Origin: Mariprofundus sp. UBA1536
GTDB lineage: Bacteria; Pseudomonadota; Zetaproteobacteria; Mariprofundales; Mariprofundaceae
NCBI GenBank assembly: GCA_002323245.1
Contig: DCPU01000014.1
Coordinates: 121,822-185,821, forward strand
Direction: 5' to 3'
DNA length: 64,000 nucleotides
Positions within the stretch are counted from its first letter, which is position 1. Every line of letters begins with the position of its first letter. The translations under genes and the position numbers were made by a program. The notes under the pieces are model-generated. The model was not told the DNA's origin. It was given only the letters and a program-made list of their open reading frames with translations, and did not search any database. Shown one piece after another: positions 25,986 through 35,291 of the stretch.

Positions 25986-27164
25986 TCAATTTAATACCTG
26001 ACACACATAAGAAGCAATCATCTTTTCTTCATGGGTAGGCACCACCAGCGCTGCCACTTTTGAATCTTTGGCGCTGATATAACCACCAGAATTTTCGCCA
26101 TGATGTTGATTGTTTTCTGCATCGATTTGCACGCCAAGAATAGCCAACTGCATCAATGTTTTTTCACGAACAAGCGCCGCATGCTCACCAATGCCACCAG
26201 TGAAAATGATGGCATCCACTTGCCCAAGTGAAACTGCCAATCCAGCCAATGTTTTTGCCAAATCATAACAAAAGATTTCAACAGCTAGGCAGGCGCGTTC
26301 ATCACCATCAGCACTGGCTGCCAGCAATGTTCGCATATCATTGCTTTTACCTGAGATACCCAACAAGCCTGATTTCCGGTTTAAAGTGTTGGTGATACTT
26401 CCCAAGCTTTGACCTGTCTGGGAAGCCACAAAAGAGAAAATACCAGGATCAATATCGCCGCTGCGGGTGCCCATCACCAAACCCGAAAGCGGTGTAAGCC
26501 CCATGGTGGTATCCACGCTTTTGCCGTTTTTAATTGCTGTGGCGCTACAGCCATTGCCAAGGTGCACTGTAATTAATTTGCAGTTTTCAAAGGCAACGTT
26601 TAACAGCTTGGCAGCTTGAAGCCCCACATAATGATGACTGGTGCCATGAAAGCCGTAGCGGCGCACGCCATAATCTTCATACCACGCATAAGGCACAGCA
26701 TATATGCTGGCTTTGCTTGGCATGGTTTGATGAAAAGCAGTATCAAACACCGCCACATGCGGCACCGCTGGCAAAGCAGCAATGCCCGCTTTGATACCAA
26801 TGACATTAGAAGGATTATGCAAAGGGGCCAAATGTGATAACCCTTCAATAGCTGTAATGCTTAAATCATCAAGCACCGTTGGCGCAACAAACAACTCACC
26901 ACCATGCACCACCCTATGACCAACAGCAATAATAGCCGATTGATTGAGCTTGGAAAAAAGCACATCCAACATCACCGCCATAGCACTTTGGTGGGTAGCC
27001 TGTAAAAGCTGCTGTTCATGTTTATTGCCGGCAATCAACCAAGATAAATCGGCCTCAGCTTCACCCAAACGCTGCGCCAAACCTTCTGCCAATACCTGCA
27101 GGCTTGAACGTTCGAATACGGCTATTTTAATGGAGGAACTACCTGTGTTAATGACCAAAATCAT
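25986..27164 (-). CDS. ackA: Acetate kinase
   Basis: Transfers phosphate between acetyl phosphate and ADP. 392 residues of the ASKHA fold: N-terminal ILVINTGSSSIKIAVFE, VGHRVVHGGE, VFDTAFHQTMP, RRYGFHGTSHHYV, the phosphate loop VHLGNGCSATAIKNGKSVDT, and IIFTGGIGEHAALVRE. All conserved catalytic blocks are intact. It lies between thrB (38 bases upstream) and pta (downstream) on the same strand. Confidence 0.96.
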   Translation of the reverse strand: MILVINTGSSSIKIAVFERSSLQVLAEGLAQRLGEAEADLSWLIAGNKHEQQLLQATHQSAMAVMLDVLFSKLNQSAIIAVGHRVVHGGELFVAPTVLDDLSITAIEGLSHLAPLHNPSNVIGIKAGIAALPAVPHVAVFDTAFHQTMPSKASIYAVPYAWYEDYGVRRYGFHGTSHHYVGLQAAKLLNVAFENCKLITVHLGNGCSATAIKNGKSVDTTMGLTPLSGLVMGTRSGDIDPGIFSFVASQTGQSLGSITNTLNRKSGLLGISGKSNDMRTLLAASADGDERACLAVEIFCYDLAKTLAGLAVSLGQVDAIIFTGGIGEHAALVREKTLMQLAILGVQIDAENNQHHGENSGGYISAKDSKVAALVVPTHEEKMIASYVCQVLN

Positions 27165-27202
27165 GTTTGTCCGCCATCTTGCATTTGATTTGTTTGCTGA
27201 TG

Positions 27203-28147
27203 TTACCCGCGATGCAGCAGTAATTTTCTGCGATATTCTTCAGGGTCTTTGGTTTGCGTCATCGCACCGCCACGGGGATAAAGGGCATCAAACAAACGCG
27301 ATACCCAAAAGCGCAAAGCGCCCAAACGAAGCAAACCATTCAATGCATCTTTTTCTTGCTCCAATAAAGGCCGCACCGATGTATAACCTGCCAACCATCT
27401 GGCCATGCGTGATTCATCGCTATCGCCCAAAATAATAGCCTGGGCGTTGATAGCAATGGCAATATCCATGGCATACGGGGCATCATGGGCATAATAAAAA
27501 TCAATCACCCCCGATACTTCATCGCCTGAAAAAAGAATATTATCGCAAAACAAATCGCCATGAATCACGCCATGAGGCAAATCGAGAAGTTGCAATTGCT
27601 GTTGATAGAGCAACTCGTCATTAAGCAGCTGCAAAGCATCATCACCGTAAGTTTTTTTCACATCCGCTTGCATGGATAAAATCTTTTCAACCAACCAAGC
27701 CCGCCCAGTTGGGCTGCCTCTACGCTCTGTAAAACTAGCGCCAATCACATGCAAGTTGGCCAGCATTGCGCCCGAGGCATAAAGCTGAGTTTCATTGAGT
27801 TCGTCTAAAGTTTCACCGCTCAAGCATGAAACAATACAACCCGACTTTTCACCATCATCCGCATCAAGCGTGAACAACAATGAACCATCTTTGCGTACCA
27901 ACACATCCGGGCTTTGTAAGCCGTTGCTGGCCAGGTGCTTCATCAAGCGCATAAAATAAGGAAGTTCTTCGCTGCCCAACCGCTCAAAGATGGTTAGCAC
28001 ATAGCGCTTACCATCTGTGGTGTGTATAAAAAAATTACTGTTTTCAATCCCTGCGGCGATACCAGAAAAACGCTCAAGCTCACCCAAACTGTAATCGGCC
28101 AAAATCGCTGCGATATCTTCAAATGTTAAATCAGTATAAACAGACAT
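27203..28147 (-). CDS. thrB: Homoserine kinase, aminoglycoside-phosphotransferase-fold type
   Basis: Phosphorylates homoserine in threonine synthesis. 314 residues with the APH fold: the N-lobe AGIENSNFFIHTTDGKRYVL, the catalytic loop GVIHGDLFCDNILF and metal-binding GVIDFYYAHDAPYAMDIAIA. This is the ThrB2 form common in alpha- and beta-proteobacteria, unrelated to the GHMP-type ThrB of E. coli. ARFWVSRL-type helices (GALRFWVSRLFDAL) close the C-lobe. No thrC or hom is nearby. Confidence 0.9.
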   Translation of the reverse strand: MSVYTDLTFEDIAAILADYSLGELERFSGIAAGIENSNFFIHTTDGKRYVLTIFERLGSEELPYFMRLMKHLASNGLQSPDVLVRKDGSLLFTLDADDGEKSGCIVSCLSGETLDELNETQLYASGAMLANLHVIGASFTERRGSPTGRAWLVEKILSMQADVKKTYGDDALQLLNDELLYQQQLQLLDLPHGVIHGDLFCDNILFSGDEVSGVIDFYYAHDAPYAMDIAIAINAQAIILGDSDESRMARWLAGYTSVRPLLEQEKDALNGLLRLGALRFWVSRLFDALYPRGGAMTQTKDPEEYRRKLLLHRG

Positions 28148-28175
28148 GTATGAAAACCTTATTGTAAATATTTAC

Positions 28176-28730
28176 TTAATGCTGAAAACGTAGCGCAGTC
28201 TCTACCACATGTTCGCCATAAGCTCTTGCTGCCATCAGCGATGCATCATCCACGCCATCGGGCATGCCTTCTTCATTACCTGTACGCACAGCTAGGCCCC
28301 AGTGAATACCTGCATGGGCATAACCTGTAAGCTGGCGAGGAAAGCCGCAAACCAACATACCATGCTCTAAAAAATTAGCATGCAAGGCTATCAATGTTTG
28401 CTCTACGCCGCCGCCTGCGCCGCCATAACCACCATAAGTAGCAAACACCCCGCCGATTTTTCCTTCAAGCTCACCTGCCATCCAAAGCTTGGATGTGGAA
28501 TCAATGAGCTTCTTCAGTTGCCATGCCAAACCACCCATATACACGGGCGAACCAAAAATAAGCACATCAGCTGAGCGCAAATCATCCAGGCTTACTTGAT
28601 CTGCTGATTTAAACATGATGCTTTGGCTGATGGCGGCATCTTCCAAAGCAAGCTTTGCACCTATGCCAATGGCATCGGCAACTTGTTGTGTGTGTTGGTA
28701 ACCCGAATGGCAAACAATAAGGACGTTCAA
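28176..28730 (-). CDS. Flavodoxin-family NAD(P)H-dependent oxidoreductase (WrbA-like)
   Basis: 184 residues with a flavodoxin fold: FMN phosphate loop IVCHSGYQHTQQVADAIG, second loop IFGSPVYMGGLAWQLKKLID and third loop FATYGGYGGAGGGVEQTL. WrbA-type quinone reductases share these, but the first loop is unusual (CHSGYQHT rather than YxxxGxT). Probably a cytoplasmic FMN protein reducing quinones or other acceptors; substrate unknown. Part of the same-strand run yqgE to thrB with gaps of about 30 bases. Confidence 0.8.
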   Translation of the reverse strand: MNVLIVCHSGYQHTQQVADAIGIGAKLALEDAAISQSIMFKSADQVSLDDLRSADVLIFGSPVYMGGLAWQLKKLIDSTSKLWMAGELEGKIGGVFATYGGYGGAGGGVEQTLIALHANFLEHGMLVCGFPRQLTGYAHAGIHWGLAVRTGNEEGMPDGVDDASLMAARAYGEHVVETALRFQH

Positions 28731-28760
28731 AGCGCATCACTCCTCGTTTGAGAATACGCT

Positions 28761-29339
28761 TTACGCATGGCCAATCTGCCCCACCAATTGCGCGCGTTCA
28801 AAACCAATATCTTTAGCCGCCAACGCCCAGCGGTTTTCAGCTGGCGCTTCAAACACCAATTCATTGTTGGCGTGGGCAATCAACCAGTCATTACCAATCA
28901 ATTCATCTTCGAGTTGCCCTGCACCCCAACCGGCATAACCAAGCACCAGCAAAAAGCGATTTGGCCCATTGCCCACTGCCAATTGCTCCAACACATCTTT
29001 GGATGCGGTAAGATGCAATGTATCATTGATATGCATAGTAGATTCATAAACCTCATCAGCTTCGTGTAAAACAAAGCCGCGATAAGGGTCAACTGGCCCG
29101 CCTTCAAATACAAATTTATCTTCAAATTTCATCTGAGCCAAACCACGGCCCATGGGGTCTTGGCAAAAGCCCATATCATCAAGCACATCAAAGACATTGA
29201 TATGCTGGCTACGATTCACAATCAAACCCATCGAGCCATCATCATCATGGTGACACAACAAAATCACGCTGTTTTTAAACAAACCCTCTTGGATTGTAGG
29301 CGTTGCAATCAATAACTTTCCAACCATGTCATGAATCAT
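28761..29339 (-). CDS. yqgE: YqgE/AlgH family protein (UPF0301)
   Basis: 192 residues; opening VGKLLIATPTIQEGLFKNSV, central FVFEGGPVDPYRGFVLH and LLVLGYAGWGAGQLEDEL are the three family signatures. The biochemical function is not established; the name AlgH comes from alginate regulation in Pseudomonas. The first ATG overlaps the pdxA stop by 4 bases, favouring it over an internal ATG four codons in. Confidence 0.92.
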   Translation of the reverse strand: MIHDMVGKLLIATPTIQEGLFKNSVILLCHHDDDGSMGLIVNRSQHINVFDVLDDMGFCQDPMGRGLAQMKFEDKFVFEGGPVDPYRGFVLHEADEVYESTMHINDTLHLTASKDVLEQLAVGNGPNRFLLVLGYAGWGAGQLEDELIGNDWLIAHANNELVFEAPAENRWALAAKDIGFERAQLVGQIGHA

Positions 29340-30352
29340 AAGCTGCCCCCTTGCTGCATTGAAGCCTGGCGCTGAAAGTCTTGCGCCATTTCAATCGCAG
29401 CAACAAGACTAGTATAGCGTATATCACCCGTTCCTGCACGTGTGAGGGCTGTGCCATGATCAACACTGGTGCGAATAAAGGGCAAACCGAGGGTTACATT
29501 CACAGCATCGCCAAAGCTTAAAGTTTTAAGCGGAATCAAACCCTGATCATGATAACAACACATAATCGCATCATACTGTTGCCTAAATTCTGATGAAAAC
29601 AACGTATCAGCTGGGTGTGGCCCATCCACAGTGATGCCTTCCTTTTCAAGGGCGAGCAGTGCTGGCGTTAAAATTTCAATCTCTTCTCTGCCAAAATGCC
29701 CTTGTTCACCCGCATGGGGATTTAAGCCACACAAAGCCAATCGCGGCTGCGGCAATCCCATCAATGATTGCATAGAAGTATAAGTGATGCGCAAAATGGA
29801 CATCGTTTCTTCCTTGCTCAATAGCTTGGGCACATCGGCTAGAGCCACATGGGTGGTCAGCAGCGCCACACGCAGGGCTTTGGATGCCAGCATCATCACC
29901 ACCCGCTCAACGCCAGCAATATCCGCCAAAAACTCGGTATGCCCTGGAAAATCAAAGCCCGCATCGCGCAAAATGGCTTTTTCAATCGGCGCGGTAATCA
30001 CCCCAGCGCCAGTGCCTGCCAAACTTTTTTCAGCTGCCACGCGAATGCAATGAATCACCGCCTCGGCCTCTAAAGCACTAGGCTTACCTGCAACCACGTC
30101 GCGCCCCATATCATTCGTAGGGTCAAACACCCAAAGTGCTGGAAGCAAGGTGTCGCGCTTAAAATCTTCTTCACACCTGCGGATTTGCACATCCACATGC
30201 AGCTGAGCTGCCCGCTGGCTCAACCAACAAGGCTTGGCAACGATGACAATATCAGCAAACAAATGCGGCAAATCTTGATACGCCAACAACACACAATCAG
30301 GGCCAATGCCCGCTGGCTCACCTAGGGTGAGCAAGAAAGGTACTTTTTGCAT
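29336..30352 (-). CDS. pdxA: 4-hydroxythreonine-4-phosphate dehydrogenase
   Basis: NAD-dependent step of pyridoxal-5'-phosphate synthesis (DXP-dependent route). About 338 residues from the ATG at 30352, giving the standard opening MQKVPFLLTLGEPAGIGPD; the frame is open 20 codons further, but that part lies inside surA. Metal-binding histidines are seen in DFPGHTEFLADIAG, LCGLNPHAGEQGHFG and MCCYHDQGLIPLKTLSF. Gene order lptD-surA-pdxA is widely conserved in proteobacteria; the usual following rsmA is replaced here by yqgE. Confidence 0.95.
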   Translation of the reverse strand: MQKVPFLLTLGEPAGIGPDCVLLAYQDLPHLFADIVIVAKPCWLSQRAAQLHVDVQIRRCEEDFKRDTLLPALWVFDPTNDMGRDVVAGKPSALEAEAVIHCIRVAAEKSLAGTGAGVITAPIEKAILRDAGFDFPGHTEFLADIAGVERVVMMLASKALRVALLTTHVALADVPKLLSKEETMSILRITYTSMQSLMGLPQPRLALCGLNPHAGEQGHFGREEIEILTPALLALEKEGITVDGPHPADTLFSSEFRQQYDAIMCCYHDQGLIPLKTLSFGDAVNVTLGLPFIRTSVDHGTALTRAGTGDIRYTSLVAAIEMAQDFQRQASMQQGGSL

Positions 30353-30354
30353 AT

Positions 30355-32109
30355 TTACTTGGGTGTTTTGATGGTGGCTTCGCTGACAATTTTCCATTGC
30401 GCGTCCAACCATATCATCTTGATGATTTTCTTATCGTTATCGTCAAATTTGTTCGATTTGAAATGCTGATCAAATGTTACTGTGGCTGATTTACCATCTT
30501 CCATCTCTATCACGGCCACATGGCTTAACGTCACAGCAATATCATTGTTGCCATTGATAACGCGGCGTTTGTAAGCCTGCCATGTTGAGAAATCGTCATA
30601 ACGACTATCGGGAGATACGCTGGCATCATAAGCAGCAAAGTAAGCATCTAAATCTTTTGCCGCCCATGCCTTTGCCCAGGCTTGCAGCGCATCTTCAGGA
30701 CTGATTTTTTGCTCAACAACCACTTCATCTTTAGCCTTTTCTGGAGCACCAACTTGATCCGCGACCACTTCTTTTACAGAGGCGCTGACTGGTGCACACT
30801 GTTTATATACGATCGTGGCTTTGTCTTTAAGTTCATTCATCCAGCGCGGCACTTGCTGTTGCAACTCGGCATCCATTAACAAACGCTCAATATTGTCCTT
30901 GTGCGCTTCAAATGCATTGGGATTAATAGTGCGCTTTTCAATCAAACGAATCACATGCAAGCCAAATTGGGTAGTCACGACTTTACTGGTTTCACCTGGC
31001 TGCATCGCAAATACTACTTCATCGAATGCACCCACCATTTGCCCTCGCTTAAACCAGCCCAAATCCCCCCCCCGAGAAGCACTAGGGCCTTGCGACAACT
31101 CTTTAGCGCGCACAGCAAAAGCATCGTCGCTGGTACCCTGCATTTCACTAGAAATATGCTCTGCACGTTCTCTAATTTTAAGTTGGGTAGTCATATCTGC
31201 ACTTTCTGGCACTTGTAATAAAATATGACGGGCATGCACTTCTTCATATGGCAACATATTTTCAGGTTTTTGCACCCGATCTTGAGTCACTTTAATCACG
31301 TGAAAGCCTGCTGATGAGCGAATCACATCCGAGTAATCTCCCACGTTGAGATTAAAAATACTCATGAATCCGCCTGATACAGCACCCGGTGATACCCAGC
31401 CCATATCACCACCTTCGGTAGCATTCGGTGCATCCGAAGCCATAGCTACCAAACGCTCAAAATTCTCGCCACCATGCAAACGCTGCAAGGCATCCTGAGC
31501 TTTCAGCCGTAAACGTTCCACTACATCCGACTTTGCATCTGGAGGCAGAGCCACAAAAACCTGCGCGATACGCACTTCACGAACAGGCTGAGGATCTTGC
31601 AAATATTTACGGTAGTACTCACGCATGGCTTCTTCACTGACACTGATTTTTGAACGCACAGCCACATTTATGATACGACCAGACAGCAACTTATCTTCCA
31701 GCGTTTCACGATAGGTATCCATATCAACGCCTTGGGCAAGCAACGCAGCCTCCAACTGCCCTGGCTGCAAATTGTTGCGGGTTTCCACCTCAGCAATTGC
31801 TGCGTCAACTTCAGCTGGGCTTACTTTCATTTCCAAACTTTGCGCTTCTTGGTATTGCAATGTGCGCATCACCCGAGAATCCATAGCGCGCTGCTGCAAT
31901 ACTTCTTCAGAAAGCGAAGCAACACCTTGTTCTTTTAACTGTGATTTCAGCCCTTGGTAAGCCATCTCGACTTCCGAACAGGTAATCGCTTCACCATTCA
32001 CAACGGCTGCGACAGCATCCAACCGCTCAGCATGCACTTGCCCCGCCAATAACATCACCATCATCACGCTCAATCCGCGTATCATCAACACCATGAAAAT
32101 CCTCTCCAT
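30355..32109 (-). CDS. surA: Periplasmic chaperone/peptidyl-prolyl isomerase SurA with extra C-terminal NTF2-like domain
   Basis: Escorts outer membrane proteins to the BAM complex. 584 residues, about 150 more than E. coli SurA. Signal peptide 1-27 (cut after GQVHA), SurA N-terminal chaperone domain 28-170, parvulin domain 1 at about 178-277, parvulin domain 2 at about 290-393 (HARHILLQV, GGDLGWFKRGQMVGAFDEVV). A linker is followed by residues 470-584, which look like the NTF2/Cds6-type domain: ALQAWAKAWAAKDLDAYFAA, TWQAYKRRV and SATVTFDQHFKSNKF. A run of nine G (31065-31073) encodes the Gly-Gly at 347-348. It lies between lptD and pdxA. Confidence 0.92.
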   Translation of the reverse strand: MERIFMVLMIRGLSVMMVMLLAGQVHAERLDAVAAVVNGEAITCSEVEMAYQGLKSQLKEQGVASLSEEVLQQRAMDSRVMRTLQYQEAQSLEMKVSPAEVDAAIAEVETRNNLQPGQLEAALLAQGVDMDTYRETLEDKLLSGRIINVAVRSKISVSEEAMREYYRKYLQDPQPVREVRIAQVFVALPPDAKSDVVERLRLKAQDALQRLHGGENFERLVAMASDAPNATEGGDMGWVSPGAVSGGFMSIFNLNVGDYSDVIRSSAGFHVIKVTQDRVQKPENMLPYEEVHARHILLQVPESADMTTQLKIRERAEHISSEMQGTSDDAFAVRAKELSQGPSASRGGDLGWFKRGQMVGAFDEVVFAMQPGETSKVVTTQFGLHVIRLIEKRTINPNAFEAHKDNIERLLMDAELQQQVPRWMNELKDKATIVYKQCAPVSASVKEVVADQVGAPEKAKDEVVVEQKISPEDALQAWAKAWAAKDLDAYFAAYDASVSPDSRYDDFSTWQAYKRRVINGNNDIAVTLSHVAVIEMEDGKSATVTFDQHFKSNKFDDNDKKIIKMIWLDAQWKIVSEATIKTPK

Positions 32110-32110
32110 A

Positions 32111-34084
32111 CTACTTATCGCCGAAGCTACCTAGGCCTTCAAATGCGAGCAAGAAACGCACCCCGATATCGGTCAATCGGTTGTTGGTACCCACTTGAAA
32201 TGTTTTAAATGCTTCCGAGGTCAATCTCCAACAAGGATGTTCGTAGTTAAAGCCCACTGTGGCATTGAGCAATCGCTTACGATATCTGTCATACTGACTC
32301 GACGCCTGCGCAGACCAGCGTTGATTCATCGCAGCCCTTCCTGAGACGGCAATAGTCTCAGCTGCCACATCATAACTTGCATCCGTTTTTTGCCAGCTCA
32401 TATCAAAAAATTGCTGCAAATCGCCGCGCCAATGAACGTTAGCATGTGATTCTATCCAAGCGCTGCGATCCGGGTCATGTTGACCACCCGAGGCTACGCG
32501 CAAGGCTTCATGCGGCATCCAAGCCACTTCAGCCAATAGATTAGAAACACTTCGTGTAGACGCTGGTAAAGCTGTATCCACGCTTTGCAGCAACCCATCC
32601 CAGACTAACCCAACTTGCCCTTGCAGAATTGTCCTGGAGGCTTCAAGCCCTTGCTTGGTTTGTAGTGATGAATGAATCAGAAAACTCACTTTTCGCATAC
32701 GCTCAAATCTATCCCAACCAGAATAGCGACTGCCTTGTAAAATATTGCTAAAATTTAATGGTACCAAGCTGGAATCATAACTCGGCATATCACTTTGATC
32801 CTCAGCTTGTGATACATCAAAGCGAATCACTGGCGTAATGGCATGCCGCCATTGTTTATCTTCTGAAATGCGCTCAAATGCTGTGCTCACCTGCAAGCTC
32901 GAAGCCATAGCTCCATAAGATGAGTGCGTCTCGGTAAACTGCTTAGATTGATAATCAACATATTGACCCAACACAGACCACTCAGCTTGGATAGCACCTT
33001 GCTGCATACTCCAAGGCAAACTCCATGATGGACGCAGCCCAACACGCAAACCAGACACACCCAATTCGCGTTGAAACAAGGTACTTTGGTGGTCCACCTT
33101 GAGATTTTCACTTTCACCCAAACTAAAATAATTGCGCGTTTGCAACCTGGGCATCACTTGCAGGGTTGCTTTATCGCTGCCGCCCCCGAGTACTTGCTGA
33201 TAACGCGTGCTCAAAGTCGCACTATCACTTCCAAAGCGCCAATTGGCGCCGGCTGAGCTGGTTAAAAACGATAAAGCCTCATTATCACCACGACGGGGGA
33301 AATCGGAAATAAACAAGCCATCATCCACAGCATCAATATGCACACTGGCATCCAAAGCGGGTGAAAATGCCCAACTCATGTCGCTTTGAATTCGACTACG
33401 TTGCGTTTGTGTAACACGATCAAAAATACTCTGCATTTGAATCGCCTCACTACCCACCACCGAGCGATGACGCCACTCCACGTCAGCCATCGTGCCACGA
33501 AGCGACATAAATTCAGGGCTAAAGGTCATATCCCAATTGGGCGCAGCATCCCAAAAAAAAGGTACTTTGATGGCCACACCATGACTAGAGCTTTGACTCA
33601 GTTGCGGCACCAAAAAACCAGAACGGCGTGATAACGCATTTTCCCATCGTGGCGTGTACAACACTGGCACACCCCCAAATTCAAACCAAGCGTCCCTGGC
33701 AATAAATGTGCCACCTTCGCGGTCTAATGTGGCACTTCCTGCAATCACCCGCCACGCCATCTCATCATCAGGGCAGGTGGTATAAATAATATTTTCACCT
33801 CGGAAATTATTCAGGTCAAAGCGCTCAAGTGTAGAGCCAGAAAAGACATAACCGCTATCAAAACGAACCGTAGCATCTTGCATGCGCCCGGTTTTTGTAT
33901 CTAAATCCATGGTTAGGCTTTGGGCTGTAATGGTAAAATCTTTGGATTGTAAGTGCACATCTCCAGTTGCCGAAATTTGTCCATAAGGATCGCGATGAAA
34001 CTCATTCGCTATCATTTCGCCGGCTTGTGCCAACCCCGAAAGCATCAACAACGCACATCCAAATGTGCCTAATGTAAGCAACAT
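32111..34084 (-). CDS. lptD: LPS-assembly protein LptD
   Basis: Outer membrane barrel that inserts lipopolysaccharide into the outer leaflet together with LptE. About 657 residues: signal peptide (MLLTLGTFGCALLMLSGLAQ), periplasmic beta-jellyroll (FHRDPYGQISATGDVHLQSK), then the LptD barrel with NIIYTTCPDDEMAWRV, GGVPVLYTPRW and a C-terminal YEHPCWRLTSEAF. Only two conserved-position Cys are visible, fewer than the four of E. coli. ATG at 34084 is preferred; the frame extends to a TTG at 34108 inside ubiG. surA follows by 1 base. Confidence 0.93.
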   Translation of the reverse strand: MLLTLGTFGCALLMLSGLAQAGEMIANEFHRDPYGQISATGDVHLQSKDFTITAQSLTMDLDTKTGRMQDATVRFDSGYVFSGSTLERFDLNNFRGENIIYTTCPDDEMAWRVIAGSATLDREGGTFIARDAWFEFGGVPVLYTPRWENALSRRSGFLVPQLSQSSSHGVAIKVPFFWDAAPNWDMTFSPEFMSLRGTMADVEWRHRSVVGSEAIQMQSIFDRVTQTQRSRIQSDMSWAFSPALDASVHIDAVDDGLFISDFPRRGDNEALSFLTSSAGANWRFGSDSATLSTRYQQVLGGGSDKATLQVMPRLQTRNYFSLGESENLKVDHQSTLFQRELGVSGLRVGLRPSWSLPWSMQQGAIQAEWSVLGQYVDYQSKQFTETHSSYGAMASSLQVSTAFERISEDKQWRHAITPVIRFDVSQAEDQSDMPSYDSSLVPLNFSNILQGSRYSGWDRFERMRKVSFLIHSSLQTKQGLEASRTILQGQVGLVWDGLLQSVDTALPASTRSVSNLLAEVAWMPHEALRVASGGQHDPDRSAWIESHANVHWRGDLQQFFDMSWQKTDASYDVAAETIAVSGRAAMNQRWSAQASSQYDRYRKRLLNATVGFNYEHPCWRLTSEAFKTFQVGTNNRLTDIGVRFLLAFEGLGSFGDK

Positions 34085-34088
34085 CGTA

Positions 34089-34793
34089 TTAGTCAGGCTT
34101 CTTGGCAAAACCCAGATAATTCACACTCAAATCATGCGATAAATAAAAGTGCCCAGATAAAAGGGCATAACTCATACCCTGAATATCCTGTTCGTTCAAG
34201 CCTGCTTGTCGCACAGCGCGAATCATTTCATTGGGTTTGATAAATTTATTGTATTGGTGCGTACCTTTGGGCAACCAACCCATCACATATTCAGCACCAA
34301 TAATGGCTTTGATGTAGGAAATCGGCGTGCGATTGAGTGTCGCAAAAAAGAATAGACCACCTGGCTTAAGCATGCTTGCACATGCAGCAATAGCGCGCGG
34401 CACATCAGGCACATGCTCGAGAACTTCTAAACAAGTGACTGCATCATAAGTTTCCGCATGGGTTAACGCCCAGGTTTCAGCATCATTTTCTTGATAATCG
34501 ACACTCACATTCGCCTGCTCTGCATGCAGCCTAGCCACGTTTAGCGCTTTGGGGGAGCGATCCACCCCCGTTACATCTGCGCCGCGTTTGGCCATACCCT
34601 CAGCCAGCAAACCACCCCCGCAACCAACATCCAAAACTTTGGCTTGGCTTAAATCGATGCGCTGTGCAATATAATCCAAACGCAATGGGTTAATTTGGTG
34701 CAAGGGTTTAAAGCGACCGTTGGGATCCCACCATTCGGCAGCAATAGCCTCAAAACGGCTTATTTCATCAGCGTCAACATATATAGAAGTCAT
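34089..34793 (-). CDS. ubiG: Ubiquinone biosynthesis O-methyltransferase
   Basis: SAM-dependent enzyme performing both O-methylations of ubiquinone synthesis. About 234 residues with EISRFEAIAAEWWDPNGRFK, PLHQINPLRLDYI, the SAM loop VLDVGCGGGLLAEGMAKRGA and LEVLEHVPD, all characteristic of UbiG. The C-terminal RTPISYIKAIIGAEYVMGWL membrane-associating segment is present. ATG at 34793 chosen over a TTG two codons upstream. Implies an aerobic or nitrate-type respiratory chain with ubiquinone. Confidence 0.95.
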   Translation of the reverse strand: MTSIYVDADEISRFEAIAAEWWDPNGRFKPLHQINPLRLDYIAQRIDLSQAKVLDVGCGGGLLAEGMAKRGADVTGVDRSPKALNVARLHAEQANVSVDYQENDAETWALTHAETYDAVTCLEVLEHVPDVPRAIAACASMLKPGGLFFFATLNRTPISYIKAIIGAEYVMGWLPKGTHQYNKFIKPNEMIRAVRQAGLNEQDIQGMSYALLSGHFYLSHDLSVNYLGFAKKPD

Positions 34794-34877
34794 GGTCAAA
34801 TGATGAAGAGAAAGCGTTGAATTGACAATGTTTTATGCTTAGCTACGAAGTTCGGTATGAGGCAAAATTATGGTTAG

Positions 34878-35291
34878 CTACTTTAGGGCGCAAGCCTTTG
34901 CCAAATTCGGCTCATCAAGCTCCAACCATGCCAAGGCTTTACCCATATCCATAAAGGCTTTGATGGTGACATATTCACCACGGTTAGCGATAAACAATCG
35001 TGTGAAGGCAAATGATAGTTTGGTACTGACTACCACTGCCATTTTGGCATCTTTAGGCAGCAAAGGGCATTGCTTAAAGTGAAGGCTTAAATTGCTCAAA
35101 TTTTTGATTGGTACTTGCGAGACATCTGGCTTATCAGTCAATAAATCAATCAAAGCTTTTGTACAAGAATCGATACCATCACAAGCCTGCAACAGCAGAT
35201 AATAAGCATCGACATCGGCAGCGGTGATGAATCCTGAGCAACGCACATACAGAAGATGCTCATCTTGAAGTACATTTGCGCTTATTGTCAT
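34878..35291 (-). CDS. Uncharacterised 137-residue protein (STAS/SpoIIAA-like fold suspected)
   Basis: I do not recognise a named family. The protein alternates predicted strands and helices: DEHLLYVRCSGFITAADVDA, a middle KALIDLLTDKPDVSQVP, and an end RGEYVTIKAFMDMGKALAWL. This layout resembles single-domain STAS/SpoIIAA-like proteins that include a conserved MxKALxWL helix. There is no signal peptide or membrane segment. The start overlaps the folC stop by 4 bases, so it is co-translated with folC, though a functional link to folate is not evident. Confidence 0.65.
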   Translation of the reverse strand: MTISANVLQDEHLLYVRCSGFITAADVDAYYLLLQACDGIDSCTKALIDLLTDKPDVSQVPIKNLSNLSLHFKQCPLLPKDAKMAVVVSTKLSFAFTRLFIANRGEYVTIKAFMDMGKALAWLELDEPNLAKACALK

